NCBI GenBank assembly: GCA_025642065.1
Contig: JAODUP010000043.1
Location: 763,501-827,500 of the forward strand
Source of the DNA: Paralvinella palmiformis
Lineage: Eukaryota > Annelida > Polychaeta > Terebellida > Alvinellidae
Length of the DNA stretch: 64,000 nt
Reading direction: 5' to 3'
Each line of letters opens with the position of its first letter. The stretch's first letter is position 1. This document shows, piece by piece, positions 1-11,149 of the stretch. A model generated the notes under the pieces. The model was not told the origin of the DNA, did no database searches, and saw only the letters and a list, made by a program, of their open reading frames with translations. Both the position numbers and the translations under genes were made by a program.

Positions 1-36
1 TGTGTGTGTGTGTCGTAATTTTATAATAATAATATG

Positions 37-73
<37 letters not shown>

Positions 74-160
74 GTTGTAATTTTATAATAATAATATGAT
101 ATATATGTGTGTGTGTGTGTTGTTGTTGTAATTTTATTATAATAATAATGACAACAACAA
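1..160. repeat. (TG)n/(TA)n microsatellite block
   Basis: Two or three near-identical units of about 75 bases, each made of a (TG)n run, the string TAATTTTATAATAATAATATG and a short (AT)n run. The repetition of the whole unit suggests local tandem duplication of a compound microsatellite. The block is cut by the window edge. Confidence 0.85.
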
Positions 161-1610
161 CATAAATTACGTGATATGTCCTTGTCAATCGTTATTAGGA
201 TTATGTTATTAAGTTTGTGGCTGATATTAACAAGTATAAAAAGTTCCGGGTTACTGAGAACAAACACGTTATTAAATATAACTTATAAACATATATTAGT
301 ACATATACTCAAATTCTGGATAAGAGGTGGCGAATAAACGTATTACCCTGTAATTGCTCACGTATGTAACTTATATCGGAAGTTTGCATAGTGGTGTGAG
401 TGATAAAGGTTTGAAACTTAGGTAAAGCAATTACAATCGGCCCCCGTTGTAACACGGTCGTTGGTGGACTGCGAAAGGGTGAGGGGGTTATGTGTTCATG
501 TCCATGTGTTCACCTCGTTTTGCACCATCTTTTAAGTTTAAGATTACAAATAACTATTATTTCATAAATGTTCCCAGTAATTATTTAGTCATTTTTTGAC
601 TTAAACATAAATGTTACCTCGGTGTTTGTGTGGAAAAAAAAAATTCTGCAAAATTGGACAAAACGTAGCAGCCATCTTGGTTTTACAGATGATGATGATG
701 ATGATTGGTGTTCCGATGAAGGTAGCTGAACCAATAAATAAACGTTTATATGTGCATTTGCGGAAATAAACGTCCGTGAAAATGTATTTGTTTGCGTGTC
801 AGCTTTTGTAATGATAACGTCATATTTTATTGAACAATTTTATATAACATACGTATACATTTACAGAAACAAATCTGTTAGTTTTCTCGGTTTCAAGTTG
901 TCATGGGATTTCATATTGGTCCATTGAAGTTATTGTGTATGTTTTATTTATTGCAATAAGTCTTATTAGAATCAAACTTATTTAGTGGGTGCAGTAAAAC
1001 AATAATTGAGGGTTGTGATTTGGCTGTTTGTTTGGCTGATTGAGCCAAGGTGGTGTGTAATCAAGTTTGTGATCAATCAATATACGCGTGAGTATGTTGT
1101 GGCCGTTGGCTATGGTTTTAGGTATGAATTATAAACTGTGAAAACGCGTTCAAATTATTTCGAAATATTGTATCGGTCAGTTGCGGATTTCATGCCATTT
1201 CGTGTAAAAATGCTCTGTCGTGGATTCCACGATTCGGGGCAAGGTCTGACCGCGTTATTCCGATTTTGTATTATAACGGACCGCCGCTCAACGGGGGCCG
1301 ACTGCAATAGCCTTCCTCGCGATTATTAAGGTAAGCCACAGGATATAGTGAGGCCAAGAATTCTGAATGTTTCAGATGACGTCACCAGATCTGACCGATA
1401 ACACTCACAGCTTGTTATTGTGAGTAATCACGGGTCTGATGTCAGCGAGTACTGAGGAAAGCGGCTTTATTTATAGTTGTAGGCAGACACAGAGTTAAAA
1501 TTTTAAACAGTTGTGAGATTTTCGTTACATTACAGGATGTGTTTTCTAAACAAATTGAAAGTATGGAAACAATTCGCTCATCAATGTTTTATATGGCTCG
1601 TCTATCTATA

Positions 1611-1655
<45 letters not shown>

Positions 1656-2375
1656 TATTATGGTGTTTGCATGAATATCAATATCAAACTCAGCTACATA
1701 TCTTTAATGGGATATTTTAATCCGATTTATTATCAAAATAAAAAATGTGAAACTAATTTCATGACTTTTTCTTTGTCATATACATCCGACAAATGAAAAC
1801 ATCAGCCAGAATTTATTCATGCAAGCATGCAGTGTTGGAAAATATGTCCGCGTCTACAACAGCTATAGTCCGCATTAGTCATATTATGAAATAATCGCTC
1901 TGGGCAAGTGAATATGGCTGGAAGAGAGTATTTTAGCCTTCTTAGGCTAACTGCAATTACCTTCCTACACACTCAGTTAGCTATTGCATGGTGCTCATTG
2001 TAGATGGTAGTTTTGGAGAAATCTCATTATGACCAACCATTAAATCACAATTAAACAGTGTCAAGATATGGTATACAGCAGTACACTTGTCATGGACCCT
2101 CTTGTTCGAGTGTGCTTCTATGTTCTATCAGATGATCATATCCACGTTATCTACCGAGGGTTATCGTGTTACGTCGATGAATAATTTAGACCCATTGTAG
2201 AGACTCTCCATTATGGTCAGGATCTAGGATATATATATTCATAGAGGCGCCAGTAGTTCAGTGCATTCTAATTACCGAAGTATTAAGAGAAATTGTTACT
2301 TGTGGTTTATTTTGAAATTGTCATAATTGTTTTCTAATAATAGACTTAGGCATAATAGTAGTAGTAGTAGTAGTA

Positions 2376-2432
<57 letters not shown>

Positions 2433-2829
2433 CCTAAAACATACAGTCTATTATTAGAAAGCAAGTCAATTTCAAAATAAACCATAAATAACAATAAATC
2501 ATTTCACTAAAAGGGCTGCGAACCTGGGCCCTCCCAAATTGAACCCTCAGTTCTTATAAGGCCAGCCCTGCATATGCACATACCCACACGTCGATGAATC
2601 GTATAATTACGGCTGGCACAAGCCAAACAAAATAAATTAGTTTCGAAAATATATCTATCATAATGTTTACAATGCGAGCTGAACGTGTTTTTGAATAATC
2701 TAGAAATCCCCATCAACTGCCTTTTTAGATTAAATAAATACGCACTATTACAAAAGTAAAGTACGCGCATTATTGTAATAACACAAAAACAACAACAGTA
2801 TTAATAGTGATAATAAAAATAAATCTATG

Positions 2830-2864
<35 letters not shown>

Positions 2865-3365
2865 GTATAATGAAATGTTTCAAAGATGGTGCATGCAATA
2901 TGTAAACTGTTATTATTATAGCTTATTCTAATCATATGGCTAGTATGATTGAGATATTAGACGCCATCAATTATACATCGTTTATTATTGTAGGCCTTAA
3001 AAGTGGCGTAATATATTTCAAACAACATTTAATTGGAACATGGATATTAAATAACTGATTTTATTCATTTTCTGCCTTATTGGTAAAGTGGTTAATCAAG
3101 AAATCCGTAATAAAAAGTCAGGATTTATTGCAGCTTACTGTTGATTTTGGTGCACACCGGCGACTTTGGGTCAATACAATCTTAGTGTTCACGGTCTCTT
3201 TATATTTCGTATTTTGATTTTTAATTTACACAAATTTTGGAATTATACAGAAACATGATATTAATTATAATATTAATTATGTGTGTGTGTGCCTAATTAT
3301 TGGAGTCTTGGAAAACAGTTGTTATATAAATATACCAATATCCATTATTAGTATTCCATTTCAGT
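161..3365. other. Intergenic DNA, no gene seen
   Basis: No convincing coding sequence. The open frames here are under 90 codons and resemble no family I know. Simple repeats include (TA)n at about 1613-1651, (TAG)n followed by (TA)n at about 2357-2429, and (AC)n at about 2830-2861. One TGACGTCA palindrome lies at 1377-1384. Confidence 0.6.
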
Positions 3366-3421
3366 GAATTTTGTGGATTACGGCCCATGTCGAATACGGG
3401 CCATGTTGATTACGGCCCATG
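3366..3421 (+). repeat. Tandem GATTACGGCCCATG motif, left copy
   Basis: Three tandem variants of an 18-base unit of the form (G)ATTACGGCCCATGTTGA. The same unit occurs in the opposite orientation at 10305-10350, so the two blocks face each other across about 7 kb. Confidence 0.6.
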
Positions 3422-4030
3422 TTTTATATCATTGTTATTGTGTTTAAAAAAATAAGACTAGTAAGATCAGTGACAGTCTAAATTTTATATAATACATATC
3501 GTTGTACTGCTGCAGAAGGCCAAAAACGCGGTTCATTCACGGTAGTTCGATGACTTTTCACACAACTACACTAACTATTAATACCTTTGTGAGATATGAC
3601 ACTGACACCAAACAATTACTCCTCGCCAAGTGTATAATGAGTCGCCGTCGCAAAGAAGATTATACTGCTGTCGTATAATCTGTCAAGAATATGTTTGAAC
3701 AAACCGGAATCTAGAGATTTGTGTTAGATATCGAGAATGCCTTGTGAAGAGCTCTTCATACTGTATATTCCCTGACGTAGAGTGTAAGGGATGTGCTTTA
3801 TTCTTTGCACAAGCCCTTTAATTGGCGACATGTTCAGGAATAGGGTTAGAAGTGTGCGTACAAAAATGACGATGGAACATACAAGTTACAGTGCAAAGTG
3901 ATATTCTTGCACTGTACATATCTCCGACATATGAACCTCTTACTCGTAAGTCACCCTCTGAAACTATCGCCAATTTGAATATGCTAATAGAACCTGGGTA
4001 TCAAGTACACTATGGCCCCCTACCTCACGG

Positions 4031-4032
<2 letters not shown>

Positions 4033-4071
<39 letters not shown>
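4033..4071. repeat. (TA)n microsatellite
   Basis: About 39 bases of pure alternating TA. The Tyr-Ile run it adds to an overlapping frame is an artefact of the repeat. Confidence 0.9.
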
Positions 4072-4077
<6 letters not shown>

Positions 4078-4505
4078 CTTGCATCACAACTATCTTAAAA
4101 AACCCAAATGGGGAAGGTAATTATAATGTTCATTAATGTAAATACAATGATCACCTCAGTTAATTACGACATATTGGGCCTGACCAAGTAAAAAAATATT
4201 TTGAAGGATTCCTTAGAATTAGTATTTTCAAATTCATTACACAGTAAATATGATATGGTCCTTGTGAATAAACATTTTTATATGCTTAAAGGGATAGTCC
4301 ACCCTCAGAAAATATTTAAAAAATATGTAATACTTAGAAATTCCACAATAATAATCACGAAATATACCTGATATCATAGATATAGGGAAATAATCCAAAT
4401 CAGTGGAGAGCCGCCATCAAGGCTGCACCGGAAGCCAGATTCGAAAATGAGATGGAGAAAACTGAAATGCTCTGACGTCACATCGGCGATCTCTATACGG
4501 TAAAC

Positions 4506-4566
4506 GGACAAAACCCCACTGGACATAACCCCACTCAGACAAAACCCCATTCGGACAAAACCCCAC
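4506..4566 (-). repeat. MULE left terminal repeat block
   Basis: Four tandem units of the type TCGGACAAAACCCCAC, the reverse complement of the units at the other end of the element. Serial 16-mers forming the terminal inverted repeat are directly visible. Confidence 0.8.
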
Positions 4567-4580
4567 TTTAAAAAAATAAA

Positions 4581-4629
<49 letters not shown>

Positions 4630-4938
4630 CACCACATTGCATACGTTATGATTTTTGTACTTTAGATCAGAGACCTGAATTTACCGAATAAATCACATAG
4701 TCTAATGTATATTTTACTATAGAATAATAGAAGGACGAGGGCTGATGCGGACACGACGGGAATGATACAGGGCAATGTGGCAATTATTTTAATTTTATGA
4801 CGTATTTGTGCTTATGGAAGACTGTTAATGACAAAACTCAATGTGTCATGTTTTAAAAATGTTATTTGAAATCAATAAAATAAAATACATATAATGTGAA
4901 ACAGATCAAATGCATCTAACAAAAACTGAAACAACACT

Positions 4939-6546
4939 TCACTTTGCCAATCTCACACAGTGTCCAATGCCCCGTAATGTCACTTCTAATAACTTTAGGC
5001 CATCCCGACGGTCAGCACACATGTTTCGCAGGTTAATCTGGAACTGACGGGTCTGACGGCGGACACGCTTGGCTGGTGGTTCACAACGCTCATCACGCAA
5101 CAGTAATGTGGCAACCTGGACCTGATCCTTCCGGATACTATCAATTGCTCTCCAGATGGTCGGGTGACTGTGTCCTACCAGGCCATTATTCCATCCCTCA
5201 CATATGTTGTTTGTTCTGGAACCGCCTTCAAGTGTGATGGTGTGCACATTCCATATAGATGGTGCGAACATGGGTGGCTTGCGTCGGATGCGAATTGGGG
5301 GAATAGTCCCATCTGGGCGTTGTGGTGGCTGTATTTGACGATAGGAAACTGAAACATACGTGTTGTCAAAATATTGCAATAATGGCTCAAATCCATCTGG
5401 AATGTTTTCCCGGAGATAAGTCATTCCCTCGGCTACGTCATCTTCTGGCAAGAAAAGCTAGGCCGTCCAACATCCCACAGAAGAGCTTCACATCCTCCTC
5501 CTGGCGGTAACGTTGTACTAACCCAAGACCCTAGACCTTCCGCCATGTAGACTGTGTGAGATGGTAGAAACATCAGTGGATGTGTACATGTGGCCCGAAG
5601 GTTGACTGGATGGCGTTCATCACAGCTTGCTCAAAGTCAAGTGCCACAGTTGTGGGGTTGACGTTGAACCCAAGCTGGGTGCACCGATCCAGAATTGCTG
5701 TGAACAATTCTGCATACGTCTACTGATGTTTGTTGGGTAGGAAGGCGTATATGCAGGTCACTGCAGATTCCCCATCTGGTACACAGATCACATATAGTTG
5801 TGTGAATAGTAATGGTGCGACATCAAAAGTTCCATCCATGAACCAGGAGTCAGAACTGGCCAATCATTGAAGCCCAAGGTGAGTCCCGAACACTAATATC
5901 CTATCCGAAGAATCAGCACCGTTGTCATATACCAGGAAGGAATCTCCATCAACAGTAGTTGTCCATTCGCCATCTAGTGTGAGCTTGTGGAATGATGCTG
6001 GATTCTTTGGCATGTGTTTGGAGCATTCCCGTTGAAGTGAACGCTTGATAGTTTCTGGTTTGCCCTGGTCAGCACGTATGTTGACAGGTGTGTCCGTTGT
6101 ATTGTCTGATATCAGTTGTGTGACTGTACCACGTGATCCTGCAGCATGTTCTTTGAGCGAGGCACGTAGTTTTGTGATTGCTATTGCCTGATCCTGTGAT
6201 TCATGGCTATGTGGAGTGAAACTGGTGACAGTGGTCATCTAAAATTATAAAGAGAAACATAGCATTAGTTTGTGCTCAAATAAGGACCATATAATTTGAT
6301 TATCAATCAATTTAATTTTCAGAAAAGACCAAAAAAACAAATATCAAATTATATCTATATAAGTTCATCAGTGCATAACATATTTACCTCAGCATCAGTG
6401 GTCAGGCCTCCCTTACAGCTGAAAGCAGTACGGTCGCAGCACTCCCATCGGACAGTTTTCCTCACATATTTCTTGGTATACATGTAGCCCTCATGTATCA
6501 GCTTCAAACCACCCTTGTGATTAGTGATGATCTCCATGTTTATCAA
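4939..6546 (-). pseudogene. FLYWCH-MULE transposase, inactivated
   Basis: Reads 6546 to 4939. The first exon (6546-6388) encodes a FLYWCH finger start with the W-E-C-C pair and C-K-G-G-L. A 149-bp GT-AG intron (6387-6239) is followed in phase by the T-P-H-S-H-E stretch that supplies the two histidines. Downstream lie the signature strings of a MULE DDE domain: M-D-G-T-F-D near 5840, L-D-F-E-Q-A near 5635, and the T-N-N-I-C-E-G-W-N-N box near 5200, where E would be the third acid. In-frame stops interrupt the frame near 5866 (TGA), 5723 (TAG) and about 5610, so no functional enzyme is made. The remaining long open pieces are 6238-5864 and 5451-4939. Confidence 0.8.
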
Positions 6547-6785
6547 ATTATATCTTATTATTATCTTTGTAATTTAATATCAGAGAATGATTATTATTTC
6601 CTATTTTCCAGTGCCCTTATATAAAATTATAAAAGAAGCCATCCACAGCTACTACATGTATCATAGGCTCTAGCCATTAGCAATGAAATAAATCCATCTA
6701 CTATTGATGTCAGGGATTATCCTTTCATGACTAATTCATAATTGCACGCACGCACGCACGCACACACATATATTCTTCAACAGTT

Positions 6786-6826
<41 letters not shown>

Positions 6827-6988
6827 ATTTAAGTATTATTACATGTAAAGCACTTTTGAACATGTTGTACAATATTATGGAGAGTGCTATATAAATGTTG
6901 TATGTAATAATAAAAATGATTATTTAATTAATCAATCAATCAACAGCACCAAAGGCCTAATAAAAACATTTATTAAATATTATTTTAA

Positions 6989-7082
6989 GAGTGGGGTTAT
7001 GTCCGAAATGTGTATTAGTGAGTGGGGTTTTGTCCGAGTGGGGTTTTGTCCGATGGGGTTATGTCCGAGTGGGGTTTTGTCC
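6989..7082 (+). repeat. MULE right terminal repeat block
   Basis: Five units of GTGGGGTTNTGTCCGA with one spacer, in inverse orientation to the block at 4506-4566. The last unit ends seven bases before the inferred target duplication at 7090. Confidence 0.8.
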
Positions 7083-7526
7083 TGGATTACTCTATACTGA
7101 CGCAGATTATAGTTTCTCTTGAGCGTTAATATCTCAGCCATTTTTAATCATCTTCCTCTTGTAAGGTTCCTTCTGGCTCAAACTGATATAGTTGTATGTC
7201 ATTCATGAAGTAATTTTAACAACGCAGTTGCGTTATGTTCCGGAATAATTCTTTGCTCACACTTGTTTACATGCTTTTGTATGGGCTCTACAGACTTCAG
7301 GTCAGCCGGATGCGTTGAAGTGACGTCAGCATTCAGGAGCTTCCGGTCTCTGTCTAGCTTCAAAATGGCGGCGCCCACAGGCCATTAAAAGTCGATTAAT
7401 CTGCACTGGATTATTTAATATGTGGGTGATCGTTTACACATTTTGACATTATTTATAATATTTGTGAGTATAGCTGTACTAGTCTAGATAATCTTTAACG
7501 TCTCTCTTTTTAATTAATTCGTTGGA

Positions 7527-7597
7527 GATGATGGCGATGATGATGATTGATGTTTTACGGCTACTTTTGTGCACGTGGTAGGCTAAACGGGCCTTAA
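7527..7597 (-). mobile_element. SINE 3' fragment (family 1)
   Basis: Matches the 3' part of the tRNA-derived SINE seen at 24247, 36720, 37912 and 54759: a (GATGAT)n tail, then GATGTTTTACGG, CACTTTTGTGCAC-like and GGTAGGCTAAA strings. It abuts the (TTGA)n tail of the neighbouring LINE. Confidence 0.75.
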
Positions 7598-7605
7598 TAT
7601 TAATT

Positions 7606-7636
<31 letters not shown>

Positions 7637-8466
7637 TTTATTACAAACTGTACAATAATACAATATTTAATAAGGGATAAATGTTCAATACACATGTGCA
7701 GTTTGGGGTCTACACCGAAGATGGTTTGATCTGTTTTAATGGCGAGACCTATGTGCCTACAATAAAAATAAAAATCCATACACGTTTGATTCCGTAGATT
7801 ATAAACTATAAATACAAACTACTGAGACCACTAAACTGGCATGTGATGTAATGTAGACGATGAAAAAAAATGGCGATATTAATTATTCTAGTATTGGGTT
7901 ATGAGGTGTTTTTTCAGGCAATTTGTAAATGATTTGATGGAATTCTTTATTCTCAGTTCAGGAGACAAATTTGACCACAATTTGGGCCCTTGGTGAATAA
8001 ATGTTTTTGCGATTTTACTCGTCCACCTTTTTTGCACGTGTGGGCCTATTCGTTGTCGAGTATTATGCTCGTGAATTTCAGCATTTGTAGAGAAAATTGT
8101 TAACAGTGGGGTCGATAGTTTATCATGTACGCAGGAATACATCAGTTTGCACAACTGTAATTTATAAATATCTTCTAATTTAGGTATTGCTAATTTCCTG
8201 AACAATGGACTTGTGTGTTCATTGTAGGAAACATTGCAAACATTTCGTATGCATCGTTTTTGAATTACTTCTAGCCTATGTAACTTATAATGATATGCAG
8301 CTCCCCATGGTATGGTGCCGTAGGATAAATGTGAATGAACAAGGCTATGGCACAGTAATCTAAGATTATCTGTTGACAGAAATCTCCTGGCAGAATTCAT
8401 GGCATAAGAACCACTGGATAGTCTTTTCACTACATGATTGATATGTTCCGTCCACTCCACTCCATC

Positions 8467-8515
<49 letters not shown>

Positions 8516-9013
8516 AAGAAGCTTTACACTTCTGACACTAGTGATGTGTTGAGCACCCAGCTTCATGGAAATACGTACGTCTCCGTCTGTTGCACTATGT
8601 TTCGGACGAAAAACAATAATTTCCGTTTTTTGTACGTTCAATGATAATTTGTTCGCATAGAACCACTAGGCCAGAACATTCAGATCAAATATCAATGTCA
8701 GTACATAAGTTAGTTTCATTTTGATTGGTGTGATATATTGTCGTATCATCAACAAATAATATGCACTGTGAGTAAGACAACGAGTTTGGTAAATCATTTG
8801 TATAGATGATGAACAATAGTGGTCCCAATACGGAACCTTCTGGAACAACACAGGTAACATCACGACATCTGGATTGAGCGCCACAGTATGAGATAAACTG
8901 TGATCTATTGCACAGGTAATTTCTGAACTAGTCCAGGGCAATACCTCGTACACCATAATGGTCAAGTTTATTCAAAAGAATTTGATGATCTACAGTGTCG
9001 AAATTAATTCGTT
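7606..9013 (-). mobile_element. 5'-truncated non-LTR retrotransposon (Jockey/CR1-like) with (TTGA)n tail
   Basis: Reading from 9013 leftwards, the minus strand starts inside the reverse transcriptase core (F-D-T-V-D-H-Q near 8990) and passes through a V-D-D-T variant of the Y/F-A-D-D box near 8745. It continues into the usual C-terminal region (W-T-E-H-I-N-H near 8450, L-W-S-N-L-S near 7970) and ends at 7888. A 250-base 3' region follows, closing with (TTGA)n at 7606-7634, the sort of microsatellite tail made by target-primed insertion. The frame is broken by a TAG near 8935, frameshifts and an internal (TA)n expansion (8468-8512). It is dead and 5'-truncated. Confidence 0.8.
8468..8512. repeat. 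(TA)n expansion inside LINE reverse transcriptase
   Basis: About 45 bases of TA inserted between the K-L-L-G-I motif and the W-T-E-H-I-N-H motif of the retroelement frame. It adds a Tyr-Ile run where related elements have a short linker. Confidence 0.85.
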
Positions 9014-9740
9014 GTTTTTGTTTTTGTTTGTTAAGGGGAATTTATACCCCAGGCCGTCGCTGTAGGATTCGTTGGAAACGGCAGCGCTATTTAACGTGGC
9101 CAGCCACCCACGAGATACCGTATGTGTTGCTTGTATGTTGCCTTGAAAGAATTGCAAAATATTTAGGGTTAGAGTTAGCCAGAAAGTGCCGGAATTTTAG
9201 TAAATTCGTAAGGTGTCAGGTAGTCGGCATGTACTGTGTTATATTCTACTGGATATTCGGGAAGTACGTGCGCATGGGCAGTTGAAGTGCCGGAGCTATA
9301 GCTACTTTAGTGTACGTCCGGGTCCGGACCAGCAATAGCCTATGTATAGTACATACCGAATCATTTCAATTAGTTTTGAACTTTTTATATTACTATATAG
9401 CGCCGTATACTACCGAATAGTAATTAAAATGAGATAAATAAAAGGACTCAAACAATAACATTTCCCTTAGTTCCTATATATGGTCTTTAATAATCATGCA
9501 ATCTTGCTAGCACATTCAACTTATAGCCATCTTTTGCATATTTCAGTAATGAAAATATAATTGTGGATCTGTATGAACTCATAACAGTTTAACAGTTGAG
9601 TATATAAATGTATATAACGCATCCGAATTATAAATAAATATAAATAAAATAAACCTATGACTATGTTTTAATTATTTGTAATGCTCATCAAGTGTCCATT
9701 TTACTTATGTATACATATACTAATAATGTATATTTAATAA
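9014..9740. other. Intergenic DNA between two retroelement remnants
   Basis: No gene recognised. An open frame of 96 codons at 8995-9285 starts inside the LINE and matches nothing I know. Confidence 0.5.
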
Positions 9741-10040
9741 AGTGTCCTTACTAGTAGGGGCCATTCAAATGCGCTGTACAAATAATATGTAATATAATAA
9801 TACCCCAAATAATATGTCTGTAAAAACCCTGTAATGATTTCAAAGATAATAATTATTTATCTGTGAAAGCGACCTTAAATATGTGTGTTTTTAGAAGAGA
9901 TTTAAACAAGAGACGACGCATTTCTACTACCTGCCGTCCACGTATTCCACAAAGTGGGGCTGCAACACTAAACGCACAATCACCATATGACTTGAGCCGA
10001 GACATTGGCACCTGCAATAGTATCTGCCTGGATTACATAT
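9741..10040 (-). mobile_element. LINE 3'-end fragment (family shared with 38.4 kb)
   Basis: Shares landmarks in order with 38363-38880: AGTGTCCTTACTA, CTTGTAAAAACC-like, ATTATTTATC, the ACACTAAACG block and CATATGACTTGA. On the minus strand these encode the end of a LINE ORF2 (a W/F-N-S-L-P-A-D-type region in the other copy). Heavily mutated. Confidence 0.7.
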
Positions 10041-10110
10041 ACTGCGGCCCATTTAGCCTACCATGTGCACAAAAGTGTCCGTAAAATATCAATCATCATC
10101 ATCATCATGT
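10041..10110 (+). mobile_element. SINE 3' fragment (family 1)
   Basis: GGCCCATTTAGCCTACCATG, then GTGCACAAAAGTG and an AATCATCATCATCATCAT tail: the 3' end of SINE family 1 on the plus strand, lacking its tRNA-like head. Confidence 0.75.
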
Positions 10111-10304
10111 ATACATGTACCAATTCACATATACAGCATAATGCAGTGAAACCAAAAAGATCATAGATTGCTCTAATTACAATAATGATCAATTGGGAAA
10201 CTTTTTACTCTCAGTAATCAAGACCATGTTACTAATTAATTAAACCGACAAACCTACTAGCTGTCAATCATCAACAGTCATTCATTATCTATAATATACA
10301 GTGG

Positions 10305-10350
10305 TCCGTATTCGATATGGGCCGTATTCAACATGGGCCATAATCAACGG
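10305..10350 (-). repeat. Tandem GATTACGGCCCATG motif, right copy
   Basis: Reverse-complement counterpart of the block at 3366-3421, with three units (for example CAACATGGGCCATAATCAAC). Read from outside inwards the two blocks have the same order, as terminal repeats would. Confidence 0.55.
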
Positions 10351-10485
10351 TATCCCACGCAATCGCCACCTGGCGAGTTAAGACAAACATTATGCTTGTT
10401 GATCATGTTGTCTCGAACTTTGAAGGATACGAATTTACGAATAAAATTTAAGGTATAACCATTGACCTAATGGGTGTAACTGATT

Positions 10486-11149
10486 ATGGGTCGATTGCTT
10501 TCAATTGTTGGAGCCGCTCTTGGATTAAACCCATCCGAACACGTGACTGTTGACAAACAGCGCCCGATGAATAAAGTGTTAGAACCGAAAACAGAAAACG
10601 GCGATGACGAAATCGAAGACTGTACAGCATGTAAATTAATAGGTTCTACCACGATGACAGTGTGTGGTGTTTATTGTATAGCAACGGCATGGAGAAACCC
10701 TAAACAGCTGTCTGGATCCACATTGAATTATCTGCGAATTGCTGGATATACAATGGGCACAAGTAATAAGCTCTTGTAATTTTAATAGTCTATCACCACT
10801 CTTGTGACTCTAGTCTATGTCTAGATCTATGACTAGTAAATAATAGAGTATGAGTTCTAGGACTTGCAAACTACTTTTAACAAGTAGATTTAGATCTACT
10901 ATAACTATTAGTATTAACTATAGATATCTATATATCTACTCTAGATCTAAGGAACTTTTTTTTTTATTAATTGTTAATATATACTTCATCATAATTTGTA
11001 TCTCAGTTTAACAAAATAATTTTTCTCTTATCATCGACTAATGATATTGTATTTATCTTTCAGGTTTCATTGTTTTGGCCAGTTGTCGGTTCTTCAACTT
11101 GGGACCATTTGCTTATCTAAAAAGCCCATCAACTTCAAATAAACAATAA
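10486..11149 (+). CDS. DMAC1: DMAC1/TMEM261-like mitochondrial complex I assembly protein
   Basis: Two exons, 10486-10762 and 11064-11149. The donor is A|GTAATA and the acceptor ATCTTTCAG|GT; the split codon AGT gives serine and the joined frame is 120 codons plus TAA. Features: start Met-Gly-Arg-Leu, polar N-terminal part, a CxxC motif (Cys46-Thr-Ala-Cys49), a first hydrophobic helix at about 50-69 followed by basic R-N-P-K, and a second helix at about 84-106 that exists only after splicing. This order (CxxC, helix, basic N-P-K or K-P turn, helix, about 110-120 residues) matches DMAC1, a mitochondrial inner-membrane factor for the distal membrane arm of complex I. Overall identity is low, so the name is a family-level call. 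AATAAA at 11300-11305 is a plausible poly(A) signal. Confidence 0.65.

Larger units (their letters stand above)
4499..7089 (-). mobile_element. MULE-type DNA transposon with FLYWCH finger (Phantom-like), decayed
   Basis: The element is flanked by the 8-bp direct repeat CTCTATAC (4491-4498 and 7090-7097), the size expected for a Mutator-like target duplication. Both ends carry inverted blocks of tandem 16-mers of the form GTGGGGTTTTGTCCGA or GTGGGGTTATGTCCGA (left 4506-4566, right 6989-7082). Between them a minus-strand transposase relic has a FLYWCH zinc finger and a MULE DDE-type domain. A (TA)n run sits at 4587-4622 and another at about 6791-6822. The outermost 7 bases of the two ends do not match well, so exact termini are tentative. 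The combination of FLYWCH finger and MULE transposase fits the Phantom group; that group name is an inference. Confidence 0.8.

Noticed and set aside
1539..1796. ORFs with Tyr-Ile runs here and at 3891, 4374, 21211, 46005, 54586 and 63513
   Set aside because: They are translations of (TA)n microsatellites.
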